From positions 9,920,001 through 9,984,000 of the forward strand of contig JAUCEF010000007.1 of assembly GCA_033558025.1 (NCBI GenBank): a stretch of 64,000 nt of DNA, written 5' to 3'. The notes beneath the pieces were generated by a model. The model saw only the letters and a list, made by a program, of their open reading frames with translations, was not told where the DNA came from and searched no databases. Made by a program: the position numbers and the translations under genes. The DNA comes from Phytophthora sp. 'mugwort'. Taxonomy: Eukaryota; Oomycota; Peronosporomycetes; Peronosporales; Peronosporaceae. Below, piece by piece: positions 10,906-22,728 of this stretch (positions within the stretch are counted from its first letter, which is position 1; every line of letters starts with the position of its first letter).

Positions 10906-11245
10906 GATGACTTGAGTTGGTGTCGTAGTGGGTGGTTGTAAGGGGGTTTGGTGAATGGCAACTGGCAGCTAGCAGTGTTGAGCTGCGATTTCGGCATTTC
11001 GTTGGTGCTCTTTCAGAAGAAGTAGTGGTCACCACAAATTTGACGTGCCAAATTGTTTATGCAAGTGCCAGTAGAGTACAGTAGAGTACCTTTGGTGTTT
11101 GCTGTACAATGCGGTGTGTGGACCGAACGTCCTCATCCTGCACCCATCTGGAGCTTGATTTTTAGTGCTCTGTTTCTGCCCGTTGCCCCATAACCTCGGT
11201 CTGCAACCGTCCTTCCGTACAGCGTATAGTGTATAGTGGCGGAGA

Positions 11246-11598
11246 TGTGACGGGGTACACAACACCTTGAGCACAGGAACTGTAACTTCCAGAGAGTATA
11301 CATACCCTCAATGAACGGCAGTTCTGTCTGAGGGTGCTGCCACCAAATTAAGTACATATAATACTGAATATATTTATAGGTGATCTCCTTAATGCATCTA
11401 CATACTAACTGTAAGTCACCTATAACGTATCCTAGATAGTATCCTATGGGGTGGTTATGAGGTCCCTTGCATCATATGTGTGGTACCCATCCGTGACGTC
11501 ATCGCAGTGAAGTCATAGTGATGTTGCCACATCACTAGGAGTACTTGGGGGACACCATTCTGAAGAGTGACTTGGTATCTTCATGTAACCCCGTTACA
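11246..11598 (-). repeat. LTR (3' LTR of the gypsy element)
   Basis: A 353 bp repeat sharing long blocks with 18820-19118, for example AACTTCCAGAGAGTATACA and GTGTGGTACCCATCCGTGAC. Ends are TGTGACGGGG and CCCCGTTACA. It is longer than its partner by an extra stretch near 11540-11580. Confidence 0.9.
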
Positions 11599-12050
11599 TC
11601 ATCCCCCACTTCGGTTCGGTTTACCGACCGTCGACGTGTGAAAGGAAAATAGTCGCCGCCTTTCACTCCCCAAGTCGAAAGACATCGACTCACTGCGGTT
11701 AGCTTCCGCAGCTGGCTCATTTCTGTTTGAGCCCCGAGCACTTCCACGTGCTCTCTTTTCTTCCACAAGTCATGGGGTCAAACAAGGTAACATTAATGGG
11801 AGCTTATGCAATGACCGTCAGCTCAGTCGATAAGGGACGAGGAGAGGCGGGTATTCCTTGCTTGCGTGGCGTTCTTCTGGATTCGAAGTGAGGGGAGAGC
11901 ACCACGTCCATCGGGTGGTCTCCGGAGAACGTCTCGGACAATATACCGGCATGCACCGGTATACCGAATGTACAACTAGAAGTGGAAAACATAATTTCCT
12001 GGCTTCACCATGGAATACAGCCCTTCTCGGCTTTCACGTCAGCCTAAACT

Positions 12051-13453
12051 GTGACCAAGACTTGGTGTGATAGCGGTGCGAAAGCGCCTGCTAAGCCTTT
12101 TGATTCCAAGCTGCAGGATAAGAGCTCTAAGCCGTCTGGCAAAGACTCTTCCACTAAGGGATCCACCAAGATGGCATCCAAGGTGACTCCCAAGGCGCCT
12201 GAGCCGCCTGTGGAGTACCCTGAGCTCCTCGTGGACTATTAAGAGGACTCGGACAAGTCTCCTATATCCTGGGGTGACAATGACCTCCGAGACCAACTCA
12301 CCAAGGGGTATTACGGTGACCGAGTCAGTCCGATTCGCTTGGGTCTCGTACCCCGCTGTCCAGTCATGGCGATGGTGACGAGCTTAAGACGCTTGAACGT
12401 CAGGGAGGGGGACTTACTCACCCAAGGGGGGCGAAGAGAAACCTCGTCTTCCGATCAACAACTTACGCTCGCTGAGGCGGCTGCCCGCGTCAAGGCTGCG
12501 ACGGTAGCAGCAGACTCGGAAGTCGACCGTAAGAGACGGGCTGTTTCCTGGTTTCCATTCCGTGAAGAGTGGGGGGCCATCCTTACGCTGGTAAGGGCCT
12601 CTTTAGCTCTTATTCCGACGAGGAGGAAGAGGACCAGTCGGTCGAGAGATCTAACGATCTCGACGGGCAGCAGCCAGGTGCTCGTCAAAAGGGAGTCGTG
12701 TCCCGGCGCAGCGACCCAGTCGACAGATCTATAACGAACTCGACGGGCGGACTTGCGTTAATTGCGAAGAAGTATCCTTCTCCTCGCCGTGGTGGACCGC
12801 CGTATGCCTTATGCTCCCGGGTACTTTCCTGAGGAGTCTCATGGAGCTGATGCCTACTTGGATCAGCTCCAGCCACCTCGTGTGCTCCTCGGCGGGCGTT
12901 CTTCTAGGGCGCGTATGGGCGCCACCTGGTGGCCGAGCATCCCCTATTCCAACAGAACTTGTGTGTGGCTAGGTGCGTGCTCCTGGCACCGCACTTATCC
13001 TTCTTAAAGCGTTCGCAAGCCGGCAAAAGAAGCCAGAGCTTCAATCGGGACTTCGATCTGTGTGGGGCTACCCATCCGTAATGTCCCCCACACTGTGACT
13101 CTTTTCAGGAGGCTGAGGCCGTGTTCTGGCAGTGGGCAGCTACGCGCTGCTCACAAGGTCAACCTGATGTTTTCCGGTGGGATCTCACGTTGGAGGACGT
13201 CCTCGACCTCCGAGATCTCCGCATCGAGTTTGCCCATGTGATAGGCAAACGACAGCTCTCTAAAGAGCAGCAGAAGCATCCTGCTTCTCGCGCTCATGAT
13301 GAGCGCGGGAGTGGTCTTGACTCTACGACCACACCCCGTTCGGGCAAGAAAGACCGAACTACTTACGAAGCCGTCGCCGATTCTGTTCCCAAATCGCGAC
13401 AGGCTTTGGGCAGTCGGCTTGGAGCCGTTCAATTGGCTTCCAGGAGCTCTTAA
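12051..13453 (+). pseudogene. Gag-like reading frame antisense to pol, inside the gypsy element
   Basis: Plus-strand coding signal in shifting frames. There is a Lys/Ser/Pro-rich start (SSKPSGKDSSTKGSTKMASK, then PPVEYPELLVDY), an acidic YSDEEEEDQSVERSNDLDG block at about 12600 and a more structured FWQWAATRCSQGQPDVFRW / DLTLEDVLDLRDLRIEF block at 13121-13250. Several frameshifts and stops break it. It lies between the chromodomain and the 3' LTR and runs opposite to pol. The composition resembles oomycete gag-like proteins, but the call is tentative. It could be a nested fragment of another element rather than part of this one. Confidence 0.5.
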
Positions 13454-13537
13454 CTCTGATGACCCCTTCCACTTCAGGCGGAGCCGGGACTTCCCGTGAA
13501 CGCGCCGCTCCTGGAGCACACTCTCCACGTAGTAGTG
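13365..13537 (-). pseudogene. Chromodomain at the end of gypsy pol
   Basis: Minus-strand HYYVESVLQERRVHGKSRLR then LKWKG is the first half of a chromodomain, as in chromoviral integrases that target chromatin. The second half (SSWKPIERLQADCPK) continues in another frame, so a frameshift lies at about 13460. Confidence 0.8.
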
Positions 13538-13999
13538 GTCTCTCCAATACGTTCGAGAAAAGGCAGCGGAGCCCTCGTACGAGTACAAGTATGAGGCATC
13601 GCCCCTACGCTCCGGCCCAGGACCTGGTGTGCCGTCTTCGGCTCCACCTCGAGCCGTTGAGGACTCCGCTCTCCATCGTCGAGTCCTTGCGCTGGAGATT
13701 GCGCTTGGCGTCGGTGAGGGCGGGCCTGCTGCTGCCAGGCCGGAAACGCTGGGATCCTTGGGCCGGTACGTGATGACTTGAGTCGCTTGGCGGACGACTT
13801 GTCGGCCCTTGAAGGTTGAGTTGACCTTCCGACCAATGACGTGGACGAGGCCTTCTGATGTCTGGATGCCCTTTGGGCGTCCGTGGACCGTGTCCAGTAG
13901 CGGGAGTTGTACCTCCTTCGGGACATCCTGCGGCTTGTGCTCCATACGGGGAGCGACTCCTGCGTACTCCCAGCCTTATCGCTATGGCTCATATTCGTC

Positions 14000-16900
14000 G
14001 TATGCAGCCGGGGTTCCTTCTATGGGGTCCCTTCCACGGTCGCGCAAGTGACCTGGGCTTCGGGCTTTTGGGCTCTCCCAGGCGGAGGAGACGCAGCCTC
14101 GCTTCCTGGAGCCGGCCTTGCCTTCACGTGCAGAGCCTGCGGGGATACCGGGCCCTGTAGACCATGGTACCGCTTCCGCCAGCCCATGTAGAACGTCGCG
14201 TGGGTTGTCATCGACTTAGGCAGATCGATGGTGTACGCCGCACCATGTCTAGCCAGGATCGCGAAGGGCCAATGAAACGGTGCTTCCATTTGTTGCTCGG
14301 AACTTACCGTGGCTAGTGGTAGGTTCCTAATGTCTGGTAGGATAAGTCCCACATTAAACACGTGTATGTTTCCTATTCCATGTTTGTCTGAGTATTCCTT
14401 TGGTTTGTCCTGTACCTCGCCATGGAATAGTCACGGACATTGCTGATTTCGTTCAGCTTGGTGTCTATAAAAGATCCCACTTGTTTCGCAAGGGAACCGA
14501 TCTCATCTCCGAGACCCGGGAGGAAAGCGCTTTCCGAACCTCTCCCCCACTTAGAATAGAAGACTGGCACCCGTGGATGGCGTAAGCCATTCAGATAGAA
14601 TGGGGGTATACCCGGTCGATGCGTGAACCGCATTGTTGAGTGCAAACTTAACTACTGGCATGCGTTCTGACCAAGTGCGAGAAGACTCCGCACAAATATT
14701 GCGTAGAGTGTCCTTAAGCGCTCGGTTGACACGCTCCGTCTGCCCATCCGCCTGAGAATGATCGGCACATGCAGCCTCGTAGTAGGAACAGCGTTCGCCA
14801 GAACGCAGCGGTAAACCGCGGATCATAATCCGCGACAATTGTCTCCGGCAGGCATGATGGCGGAAAACGCCATCCAGGAACAGCTTTGCAGCCTATTCCG
14901 AGCAAGATGGTGCATCTTGCTCAGACGGCACGCGAACACCAAGGTGCCGGTGTTTCCGTGGACGTCCGCTGGAAGTCCAAAGGTGAAGTCCAGACTCATA
15001 GACTTCCAGCAGTGCGCTGAAGTGGGCAGGCTGTACAAAGGAGCCGAGGCGTGCCCAGCGGGTTTCACCCGGTGACATGTCTCACATGTCTTCACATACT
15101 GTGCACATGTGGGCCCACCAAAAGTACTGAGTGACCGATTGGAAGGTCATTTAGCGGCCAAGCGACCGCTGGACGGCGCATCGTGCACCTCCTGAATGAT
15201 ATAAACTTGAGATCCTCGTCGTTGGTACGACTACCTGTGGGGGTTCCTGGAGCTCTACTCGGTAGTAGAGCAGGCCATCGTGCCACTCATATCGATGGAT
15301 CCGGGCTCTCTGACGTGGCGTGAGCCACTCGGCCTTGGATTCCTCACCATCAGCCAGGAACCGTACCAGAGGTGCCAGGGCTTCGTCGCCCCGATACACC
15401 ATGCGTATCAGATCGTATAGATCGCACGTGGCACGATTGATGTGCGTCAGCTCGTAGTCCGATCTGCGTGACAACGCATCAGCAAGCACGTTGAGCTTGC
15501 CAGGCTTGTACTCGACGCGGAAGTTTTATTCCGCGAAGAAGGACAGCCATCTCGCCATCCTTTGGGACAAATGGGGCGAATTCGTCGCGTCCGCAAGGAT
15601 GAGTGATCCGTGTAAATCAGGAAGGGCTGGGAGCCCAGGAGGTGCACCCGGAGTTGGACAAGGGAATCCTTCATGGCAATCAGCGCTTTGTCACGAACGG
15701 GGTAGTTTCGTTCGGCAGCCTTGAGCTGCATGGACAGAAACGAGATTACTCGTTCACATCCTGCGTACTGCAGCATGCACATCCGATTGCATAATAGGAT
15801 GCATCGCAGACGACGCTAAAAAACAAATGGCCTCGTCTCGTCTGGCAGTGCCAGAACAGGCTCCTTCTGAAAGCTTGCCTTGACATTGTCAAAGGCTTCC
15901 TGGTGCTCAAGCCCCCAGCCCCAATCGGTATCCTTATTTAGGAGACCCGACAAGTGTTTAGCCAGACCCACGTACCCTTCGCTAGGTAGGGCCAAGCCCA
16001 GCCGCTGCCTCAGGTCCTTCTTGGACCTTGGTGTTGGCCAAGCCGGAATGGCCTTGTCCTCCGGGTCGGCCCGTAAGCCGGCGTTACTGACGCAGTAACC
16101 GAGAGCTTTGATCTCTTGCGCCGCGAAGACGCACTTGTCGATGTTGGCATAGAGCCTATTCGCTCTCATGACCTCTAACACTCGACGGAGGTGCTCCAAA
16201 TGCATAATCCAGATTCCCGCACCATGCCTGCCTTGGCCTTTGCGGCGATAAGGCATCAATGATCTCGCACTGCTCTCGAGGCAGTGGCCATTGTCTAGTG
16301 ACAGTACTTTGTGCCCGGCTCGAGATCGATCTTGTGCCTGATCCCACGATCCGGTGGGAGTTGGGACGGTAGATCCTTGGATACCACATCCTCGAACTTC
16401 ATCAAAGGACACACCGGTTATTTCGGGCTCTTGATAATCTCAGAACCCAAGCGAAGCACGCTAGGAGGGGAATGCCTCCATGACGTCCTCGTCCATACGG
16501 GGAGGAATTCAATTCCTCTGGAGTGGACGCTTGCTTTAAGGGTACCACCTCTGCGATCTCCCCTGCCTCCAGGTTGGCCAGGAAATATGTCGGTGTCAGC
16601 TCATCGAGGTTCAGGAGCTCTGACACCTCGGGCAGTGGCTTTGGCTGGATGCCGCCTGCCTAGACCCGATGGCCGGTCTCGCCGTCGAGAATGTGATAAC
16701 ATCCTTCGGCGTTGGAGGAACCCGAACCCTGGGTTCCGAGTCGCTTCAAGCGGCTCGGAACCAGCCTGAAGTGACTTCTGACTCGACTTCCGGTGGTCGA
16801 GTATGCCATCGACGGCGACAGCGACGTGCACTTCGTTACCCACGTCTGTGGACGTCTCATTGACGACGCCAAAGCCTCAAGGGCTTCGTGTGGAACATGG

Positions 16901-17640
16901 TTACCCACAGAAGACGCGCGTCTGCCGCTTCTTCTTCATTAAGGTTTCTGGGCAACCTAGTGTGGAACAAGGCTACCCACACAGGAAGCGCCTCGCGTGT
17001 CTTCCTCGCCAGTTTCAATCTAGGTGACTTGGTGTGGACCTTGGTCACTCACCTGGTCGGTGCCACCTGGCGCCGCCACTCTTGAAGCCTTGGCCACCGG
17101 TCTAGATCCGAGAGGGGGGCGAGGCCTATGCTGTAAGGACTGCCGCACTCGACCAGATGCAGCTTATGCTGCCACCGTATCTAGGGAGTCGCTCAATACG
17201 TCGGCGGCTCTAAAAAACTCTGGTTGCTCCTGCATCTCGGCGCCCACTTCCTGTCAGTGTGGGAAGATGACTCACCAATTCTCTGTCAGTAATTGCTGGC
17301 CGCCGGCCCCGATGGCTTTGTTTCGCCAATCGATCCATGACTCATGTTTCTCGAGCAATGGTATGCCCAGGATCAAGTCATACTTGTCCATCTCTAGGAC
17401 CGTAAAAAAAAATATAAACTGCTCTATGCTATCGAAGTCCTCGAACTTCACAGCTAGATCCACATGATTTGGAAACGGTAATCACCATTCCGTCCGCCAG
17501 TTGTACCGACACTATCCCGTTGCATTTGCTTTCTTGTAAAACATAGGCCAGTTGTTGCTGTTCTCCGCAACAGTATGGTGGCGTACGAATTCTTTGACGC
17601 CCCGGAGTCTATCAAAGGGATGGGTATATCACCGTACACG
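14000..17640 (-). pseudogene. Gypsy pol: protease, RT, RNase H, integrase
   Basis: From 17640 downward: the aspartic protease motif LIDSGAS (about 17610), then YDLILGIPLLEKHESWIDW (17370). RT entry follows at 16600-16200 (LPSQLPPDRGIRHKIDLEPG; TRQWPLPREQCEIIDA) and thumb/connection at 16215-15830 (LRRVLEVMRANRLYANIDKC; IKALGYCVSNAG). RNase H is at 15782-15590 (YPVRDKALIAMKDSLVQLRV; FLIYTDHSSLRT). Integrase is at 15095-14550 (CETCHRV; MSLDFTFGLP; ADYDPRFTAAFW; SQADGQTERVNRALKDTLRN), and the tail HATFYMGWRKRYH is at about 14200. Many stops and shifts are present. The RT palm with its catalytic DD box is absent: the frame jumps from KAKAGMVRESGL to the thumb near 16215. Confidence 0.88.
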
Positions 17641-17739
17641 TACGTGTACTACTAGCAGCCCAACGCAGCCCTTCTTCGATTCGAGAGTGCACAGACTCTC
17701 AGGGTTAAGTCTCCATGGTGCGCGCCACTCGTGCACCGC

Positions 17740-18750
17740 TCATCAAGACTTAGAGCTTCCCCAGTTGGGCGCCCCTCCCATACTGGTGTCCTGCGTTCCC
17801 CTGACCATGGGGTCGCGGCCTGTGCCACCGACACTTGAGCGCGATGGGCTTAGGGGGGAAACGTTGAAACTTTTTCGTTGTTCCCCCGCAGGACAGACAC
17901 GAGCCATGTGCCCTTGGTTACCACAGCTATAGCAGCGAATATCGTGCTGCTCGGCGAGCCCAAGTTCAATGAGAACTGGTTCGCTGGGGGCCCCGCGACT
18001 TGGTGTCGCTGTCCCAGGCCATATCGCCGCCGGCGTGCGCGCCTGGCGGTGACTGTACTCCTCTCGAAGTGCGCTTGGATCGTCTCTTCTAGAGTATTTG
18101 CCTGCACCCGAAACAGCTGGGTGCTGGCCGGGCATACTGTTAGGCCGTCCACGGCCACCGTCACCTCGGTGCGTTCATGGAGTGGGTTTCCCACGAGAGA
18201 TGCGGTGAGCTTCCGCATCTCCTTGATGTACTCGTGCAGCTAACGGATGCCCTGTTTACATGACAGGAAGCGTGACCGCTGGCGGTACTCATAGTTCGCC
18301 GAGAGGAACGCGGCTCTAAGCTGTTCACACAGCTGAGCCCAGGATGCGATGCATACAGGCGTTGTCGCTTCCCGCGTATAGCCCAACGCTTAAACGCCCG
18401 CTAAGGTTGGAAAGGGCGAAAGCCACTCGGAGGTTTGGAAGAGATAAGAGCCGCATCCATTTGGCGCTCTACTTCTCGCACCCAGAAGTGAAGGGTTTCA
18501 CCTTCCTTCCCTTCATATGGGTTTACCTTCATCGCCAAAGGCTTGGGGTAGACCGGTCTCGGCTCTGCGGCCGGAACCTGCAGGTTCTCCGAACGTGCTC
18601 GATGAGCCCCCGCTCGTATACGTCGAACACGGTCGCGCGCTCTACCTGCTAATCTTGCGTTGACGATGCCAAGCTGCCAAAGATGCCAGTCATCTTACGA
18701 ACGGACTCGAGCTGTGAGTTGTTCACATGGGGAAACTCATTTTGGTCCAT
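17740..18750 (-). pseudogene. Gypsy gag with CCHC zinc knuckle
   Basis: Begins ATG at 18750 (MDQNEFPHVNNSQLESVRKM), about 70 bp inside the 5' LTR. It breaks by stops and shifts, then ends with the zinc knuckle CYSCGNQGHMARVCP (C-x2-C-x4-H-x4-C) at about 17930-17890. Gag packages element RNA. This frame is not translatable as one protein. Confidence 0.8.
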
Positions 18751-18819
18751 GTTGTCAGGACCTCAGAGGTTTCAGGTAGTAACCCGCATAGGCGTGGGTT
18801 GACTACAAGTGCTACCAAG

Positions 18820-19118
18820 TGTGACGGGGCACACGACACCTTGCAGGAAGTGTAACTTCCAGAGAGTATACAAATTCTCAGTGAACTGCAGTTCACAAGT
18901 CCCTGGTCTGAAGGGACTGTTACCAAGTTAGGTACATATAAGACTGAATATATTTATAGATGTCTACATACTAACTGTAAACCACCTATTAAGTATCCTA
19001 GTTGTTATCCTTTTGAGGGGCTGTGAGGTCCCTTGTACCAAATGTGTGGTACCCATCCGTGACGTCATAGTGATGTTGGCCACATCACTAGGGGCACCTT
19101 TCATGTAACCCCGTTACA
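18820..19118 (-). repeat. LTR (5' LTR of the gypsy element)
   Basis: A 299 bp partner of 11246-11598 with the same terminal bases. It is shorter than its mate by a few internal deletions and carries many point differences, consistent with age. Confidence 0.9.
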
Positions 19119-19655
19119 GAAGAGGTCATCCTCCGCCCCGCCCCCCTGCCAGTCCCATTTTGTCGCCCGTAGTGCGCCGATATGGATGAATATCATTAAA
19201 GTGTCGACAATACTAAGCGGAGACTATACACCGAGTAAGTCAAAATGGTGCAAATCGGCCGGTAATGATCAAACTATACAAGAAACAAGTATAAAATAGT
19301 AATTTAGCCTTCTGATTGGTCGTCAGGGGGGGACGGATACCATGTCCCTCGATCAAGCGGAGGCGAAGCGTGCGGGTCGCAGCGGGTTAGGGTACTGCCC
19401 AAGCGAGCGCAATGATCTGCAAGCGGAGGTGAAGCTTGCGAGCCGTAGCGGGGTTAGGGTTCTCCCCAGCGAGCGCAGCGAGGACTAGGGTCGGTGGGAT
19501 TGCACGGAGCGCATATCTGGGTAATAGATATTCTTAAAGATAACACCACGTCTTTTTGCCTGTTTATGGGTGTCGTCAGTGTCGGCCAATCTCGGCAACT
19601 TTACGCTGTGGATAGGCGCCCACGCTCGTCGCAGTAGTGCAGGCAGCATGCGCTC
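19119..19655. other. Intergenic tract with two-copy 66 bp repeat
   Basis: No gene is seen. Positions 19354-19484 hold two copies of a roughly 66 bp unit beginning CAAGCGGAGG and containing GGTTAGGGT. The copies differ at about one base in five. Confidence 0.55.
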
Positions 19656-19737
19656 TTGAGAGACAAGAACAACCGCGAAGATGCGTGGACGCTGTCGTCG
19701 GCAAGGCCCCGTGTCAGGCGCGCTGAAGCATCAAGCA

Positions 19738-21150
19738 TGGCCGACACAAACAATGTACAAGAAGACGATCTCTATCGTGCCACAGGCTCGTCTGCGTCTA
19801 TGTCGGCATCGGGGGCTATCGCTATCCCGATTCCCCACACGCAATTCGACTCGTGGGAATCCTTCCATGTGTTCCTCGACGACTACATGGCGCGTAGTTT
19901 CCAGGTTTGTGGATGTACGTTGACTTTGTGTTTTATTTGGTCATGTGTTCACTGTTTCATGTTGCGCAGAGCTTCTGTGTTCGCACAAATAACAAAGACG
20001 AGGAGCGCAAGAAAAATATCAGAAGGGGAATTCGAAATCGCCGCTCATTCCAGAGTAACGGGGGATCTATACTAATCTGCACGCATGCCGGGACAATTAA
20101 GTCGCGCGGTCGAAGCAAGCGGCCCCAAATGTAAAGCGCCGGTTGTGAGGTGGGTCTAGATGTGTCTGGATGTGTCTGGATGTGCCTGGATGATCCAGAT
20201 GGTCTGGATGGGTTCAGAAAAGCGATTGGTGTTGTCCATTAATGCAATCTGCTCCAGTAATCTACAGATCAGTGCTTGTGTGCGTGTGATCAATGGGCGG
20301 CTAGACGACCCTGTTTTGCGCTCTGCACTACAAGCGCGAAGCTCCAGCACCATCCGCGGTGAGGGGCTCGTTCGAGCAGTACTCATCTGTCCGGACTGCC
20401 TTCTCAGCTTCCGTTGGCGAGACAGTCAACGAACGCAAGGCTGGAGCAAAGAAGAAAAACATCGTGCAGCTCATCCTAGAGATTCGTACTGCAAAATGAC
20501 CATCCGCGACGTACACAAACTTGTGGGTCGGTTGAAGGGGCGAGATGCGTCGCCTACCCCGGTGCGCAGCGACTGAAGCGGTGGGTGAGGAGTATAACGA
20601 GGGCCCGAGCAGTGTTAGACGCATCTTCTCTGGGAAGTGGCACGAAACGGAATGATAGTTCCGCCATATCTACCACCATCTACAAAATACTGATATTTAA
20701 CTGCCCATTACTCTCATAGAAAATCGCGACCTGTGTCACACTCCAGACGAAACTCACGCGCGAGATGTTTCACAGTTTCCCCGAGGTGGCTCTCATTGAT
20801 GCACTCATGGCACCAACGTGTCAAAGTACGAAGGATTCTCCTTCATGGTGCACGACGCGTACGGAAAAGTCCAGTTTGTACAACATGCAATCCTCCAGAA
20901 CGAGCGGGCTGTTACACTCTTGACTGCCATAGAGGGGTTCAAGATGAACAACCCGGCCTCGATCAGGCTCCAGTGTGTCGTCATAGACAAAGCCTGTACT
21001 GAGATGACAGTGCTTAAGTCATTTCTACCGGGCATCGAAATTCTTCTCTGCCAATGTCATGTCATAAAATACCTCCGCAAGCAAGTCGCGTCGGCTGACT
21101 ACGGCCTTTTGTCGTGGCAGAGGTCTCACCTTCGGAACTGGTGTCGTTGA
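19738..21150 (+). pseudogene. MULE / ZSWIM-type transposase, decayed (copy B)
   Basis: The start MADTNNVQEDDLYRATGSSA leads to FDSWESFHVFLDDYMARSFQ, then after a possible short intron or shift the FAR1/ZSWIM-like block ending CTHAGTIKSRGRSKRPQM (to 20134). A middle block MTIRDVHKLVGRLKGRDAS lies near 20500. The transposase core at 20812-21150 reads YEGFSFMVHDAYGKVQFVQH, VVIDKACTEMTVLKSFLPG and LLCQCHVIKYLRKQV. The order is that of complete MULE proteins, with several frameshifts. It converges on the Ulp1 remnant at 21194. Confidence 0.78.
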
Positions 21151-21193
21151 TGGTCTACGCGAAGACTGAGCGGAAGTTCCTGAAGCACTGAAA

Positions 21194-21599
21194 CTAGGTG
21201 CGGCGCATCCTGTCGATTGGCTTACGGTTTGAGAACCGTCGTCCGCCAGACGATGTACGTCGAAGGGGCGATGACCGCCAGTGAAGTCGACCTTCAAGGT
21301 AACGGTTGATGTCGCTCCGCAGAAGATCGTCTCGCTGCTTCCAGACTAAACAAGAGTGTATAAGGCACATGCATAAGTATCTGTACCGGAAGTCCTGCAA
21401 TGTTATATTGTTAACAAATCCTGGCGACTCTGCCCCAGGAAAGATCTCGAACGCGAGGAGGACGTAAATACCGCAGTTGTAATTGTCCGTTTGCACGCCC
21501 AGGCTTGAGGAAAACACTTGGACACGATACTGGTCCATATGCCTCAGTCACCGCCCCGTCAGAAATTGAGTTCCAGGGTCGCCGGCAGAGAAAATTCAC
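21194..21599 (-). pseudogene. Ulp1-like (C48) cysteine protease, C-terminal fragment
   Basis: The minus frame gives MDQYRVQVFSSSLGVQTDNY followed by NCGIYVLLAFE. The Q-x-D-x2-NCG-x-Y motif carries the oxyanion Gln and catalytic Cys of Ulp1/SENP peptidases, which cleave SUMO-like tags. The N-terminal His/Asp part is not seen in frame, and the upstream piece (RPWNSISDGAVTEA) is in another frame. Lying just after a MULE transposase in opposite orientation, it is probably a captured or linked transposon gene rather than a host deSUMOylase. Confidence 0.7.
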
Positions 21600-22184
21600 C
21601 TGGACATGACTAGGCGAGTTGAAGACCTTGCATTGTACGCTGCGAGCAGATGATATGCTTTACCGGTTATACGTGTATGAAACGTATACTATCGTCACAC
21701 ATCCGATGATGACAAAAAAAAACTGTTTTTGTGATTTGATTGGAGACGGGCAACAGACGTGCATGACATGGTAAGAGGTGGTTTGAAATGATCTCGGATG
21801 GTCACAATGCCTCGTCACTTTTTTTCCAGATGAGTGCAGCGACATCTACCTTAAACAAAGGACCTGCGATTGGCCGTAACGTCCCAGATGTGTATGACTT
21901 TAAAGACATTTACTAATAAGATTTTCTTGCTTCGCACTTAGTTTCTATTACCAGCGTTCTTAGCTCAAAAAGTAATTACCCCCCCCTTTCTGGGATAAGA
22001 AGTATATATAGGGTTAGCAAATCTATACACTAAAGGATTCGGCATTATTCGTGGAGCTAGGCTGGGACAAGGTCGCGAGAGTCGTGACTATAAAGACAGA
22101 TTGTATAATGTGTGATGTAATATTTCACCTCCTACGGCATCCCGGACAGCAACTCTGCCTCCTTCATTTTTTCTCGGTGAGCAA
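21600..22184. other. AT-rich intergenic tract
   Basis: No domain-bearing frame is seen on either strand. A C-homopolymer tract lies near 21980. Confidence 0.5.
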
Positions 22185-22728
22185 TTACAAGCTGATACAT
22201 GCGAGACTGCGCATTCTTGCCGCTGAGTTTTTCACGCTAGAAGACACGGGATGACACCAGCGTCGTAGCCAGTGAATCCCAGTGCTACATGACCTTGCCC
22301 CGTGTCTTGTTAAACGGGCGATCAAACAACACTTGACGCATAAGGGCGGTGTTGTCTTCTTCACGGTAGTTTCGGCGTCTCTGAGGCACCACCAGGCTGT
22401 TCGGCTGGGCGGTGGTCTCCGTAGCAGCAACCATAATCAGCGGGGGTTGTTTGACAGGCAGCGACTCTGGTAATGGGAAGTTGCCCACAGAATCTCGATT
22501 TCTGTGAATGGACAAGCTGGTTTCCCACGGTTGTGTCTTTTCTGTGTTCATTTTTGTGTGGGAATAGAAATGGTACCTGGTGCGAAAACTCTCTAATGCT
22601 CCGAATAGAAAGTCCAGCCATCGAAAATGATGCCAAACTTTTCGGGGAGCGCTGTGGGGATGATCGGCTCCCCATCTTGTGTATAGGGGCTCGGACCCCC
22701 CTCCCCCTTCATAATCGATAGCTGACAT
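22185..22728 (-). pseudogene. Myb/SANT-like DNA-binding protein remnant
   Basis: A 147-residue frame (22728-22285) ends in RRRNYREEDNTALMRQVLFD, a SANT/Myb-like helix pair of the kind common in oomycete transposon-linked proteins. The next helix continues in a shifted frame below 22285 (DSLATTLVSS; GKNAQSRMYQL). This suggests one domain broken by a frameshift at the end of the called ORF. The N-terminal residues look like read-through of non-coding sequence. Confidence 0.5.

Larger units (their letters stand above)
11246..19118 (-). mobile_element. Ty3/gypsy LTR retrotransposon with chromodomain, minus strand
   Basis: A 7.87 kb element with two related LTRs (11246-11598 and 18820-19118). Each LTR begins TGTGACGGGG and ends CCCCGTTACA on the plus strand. 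The flanks are GGAGA and GAAGA, a near match for a 5 bp target duplication. On the minus strand gag, protease, RT, RNase H, integrase and a chromodomain follow in order from 18.75 to 13.36 kb. A purine tract on the minus strand (AGTGGGGGATGA) abuts the lower LTR, and TGGTAGCA lies just inside the upper LTR as a possible primer-binding start. Polarity is therefore minus. The LTRs differ by many substitutions and indels, and every ORF is broken: an old, inactive copy. Confidence 0.9.
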
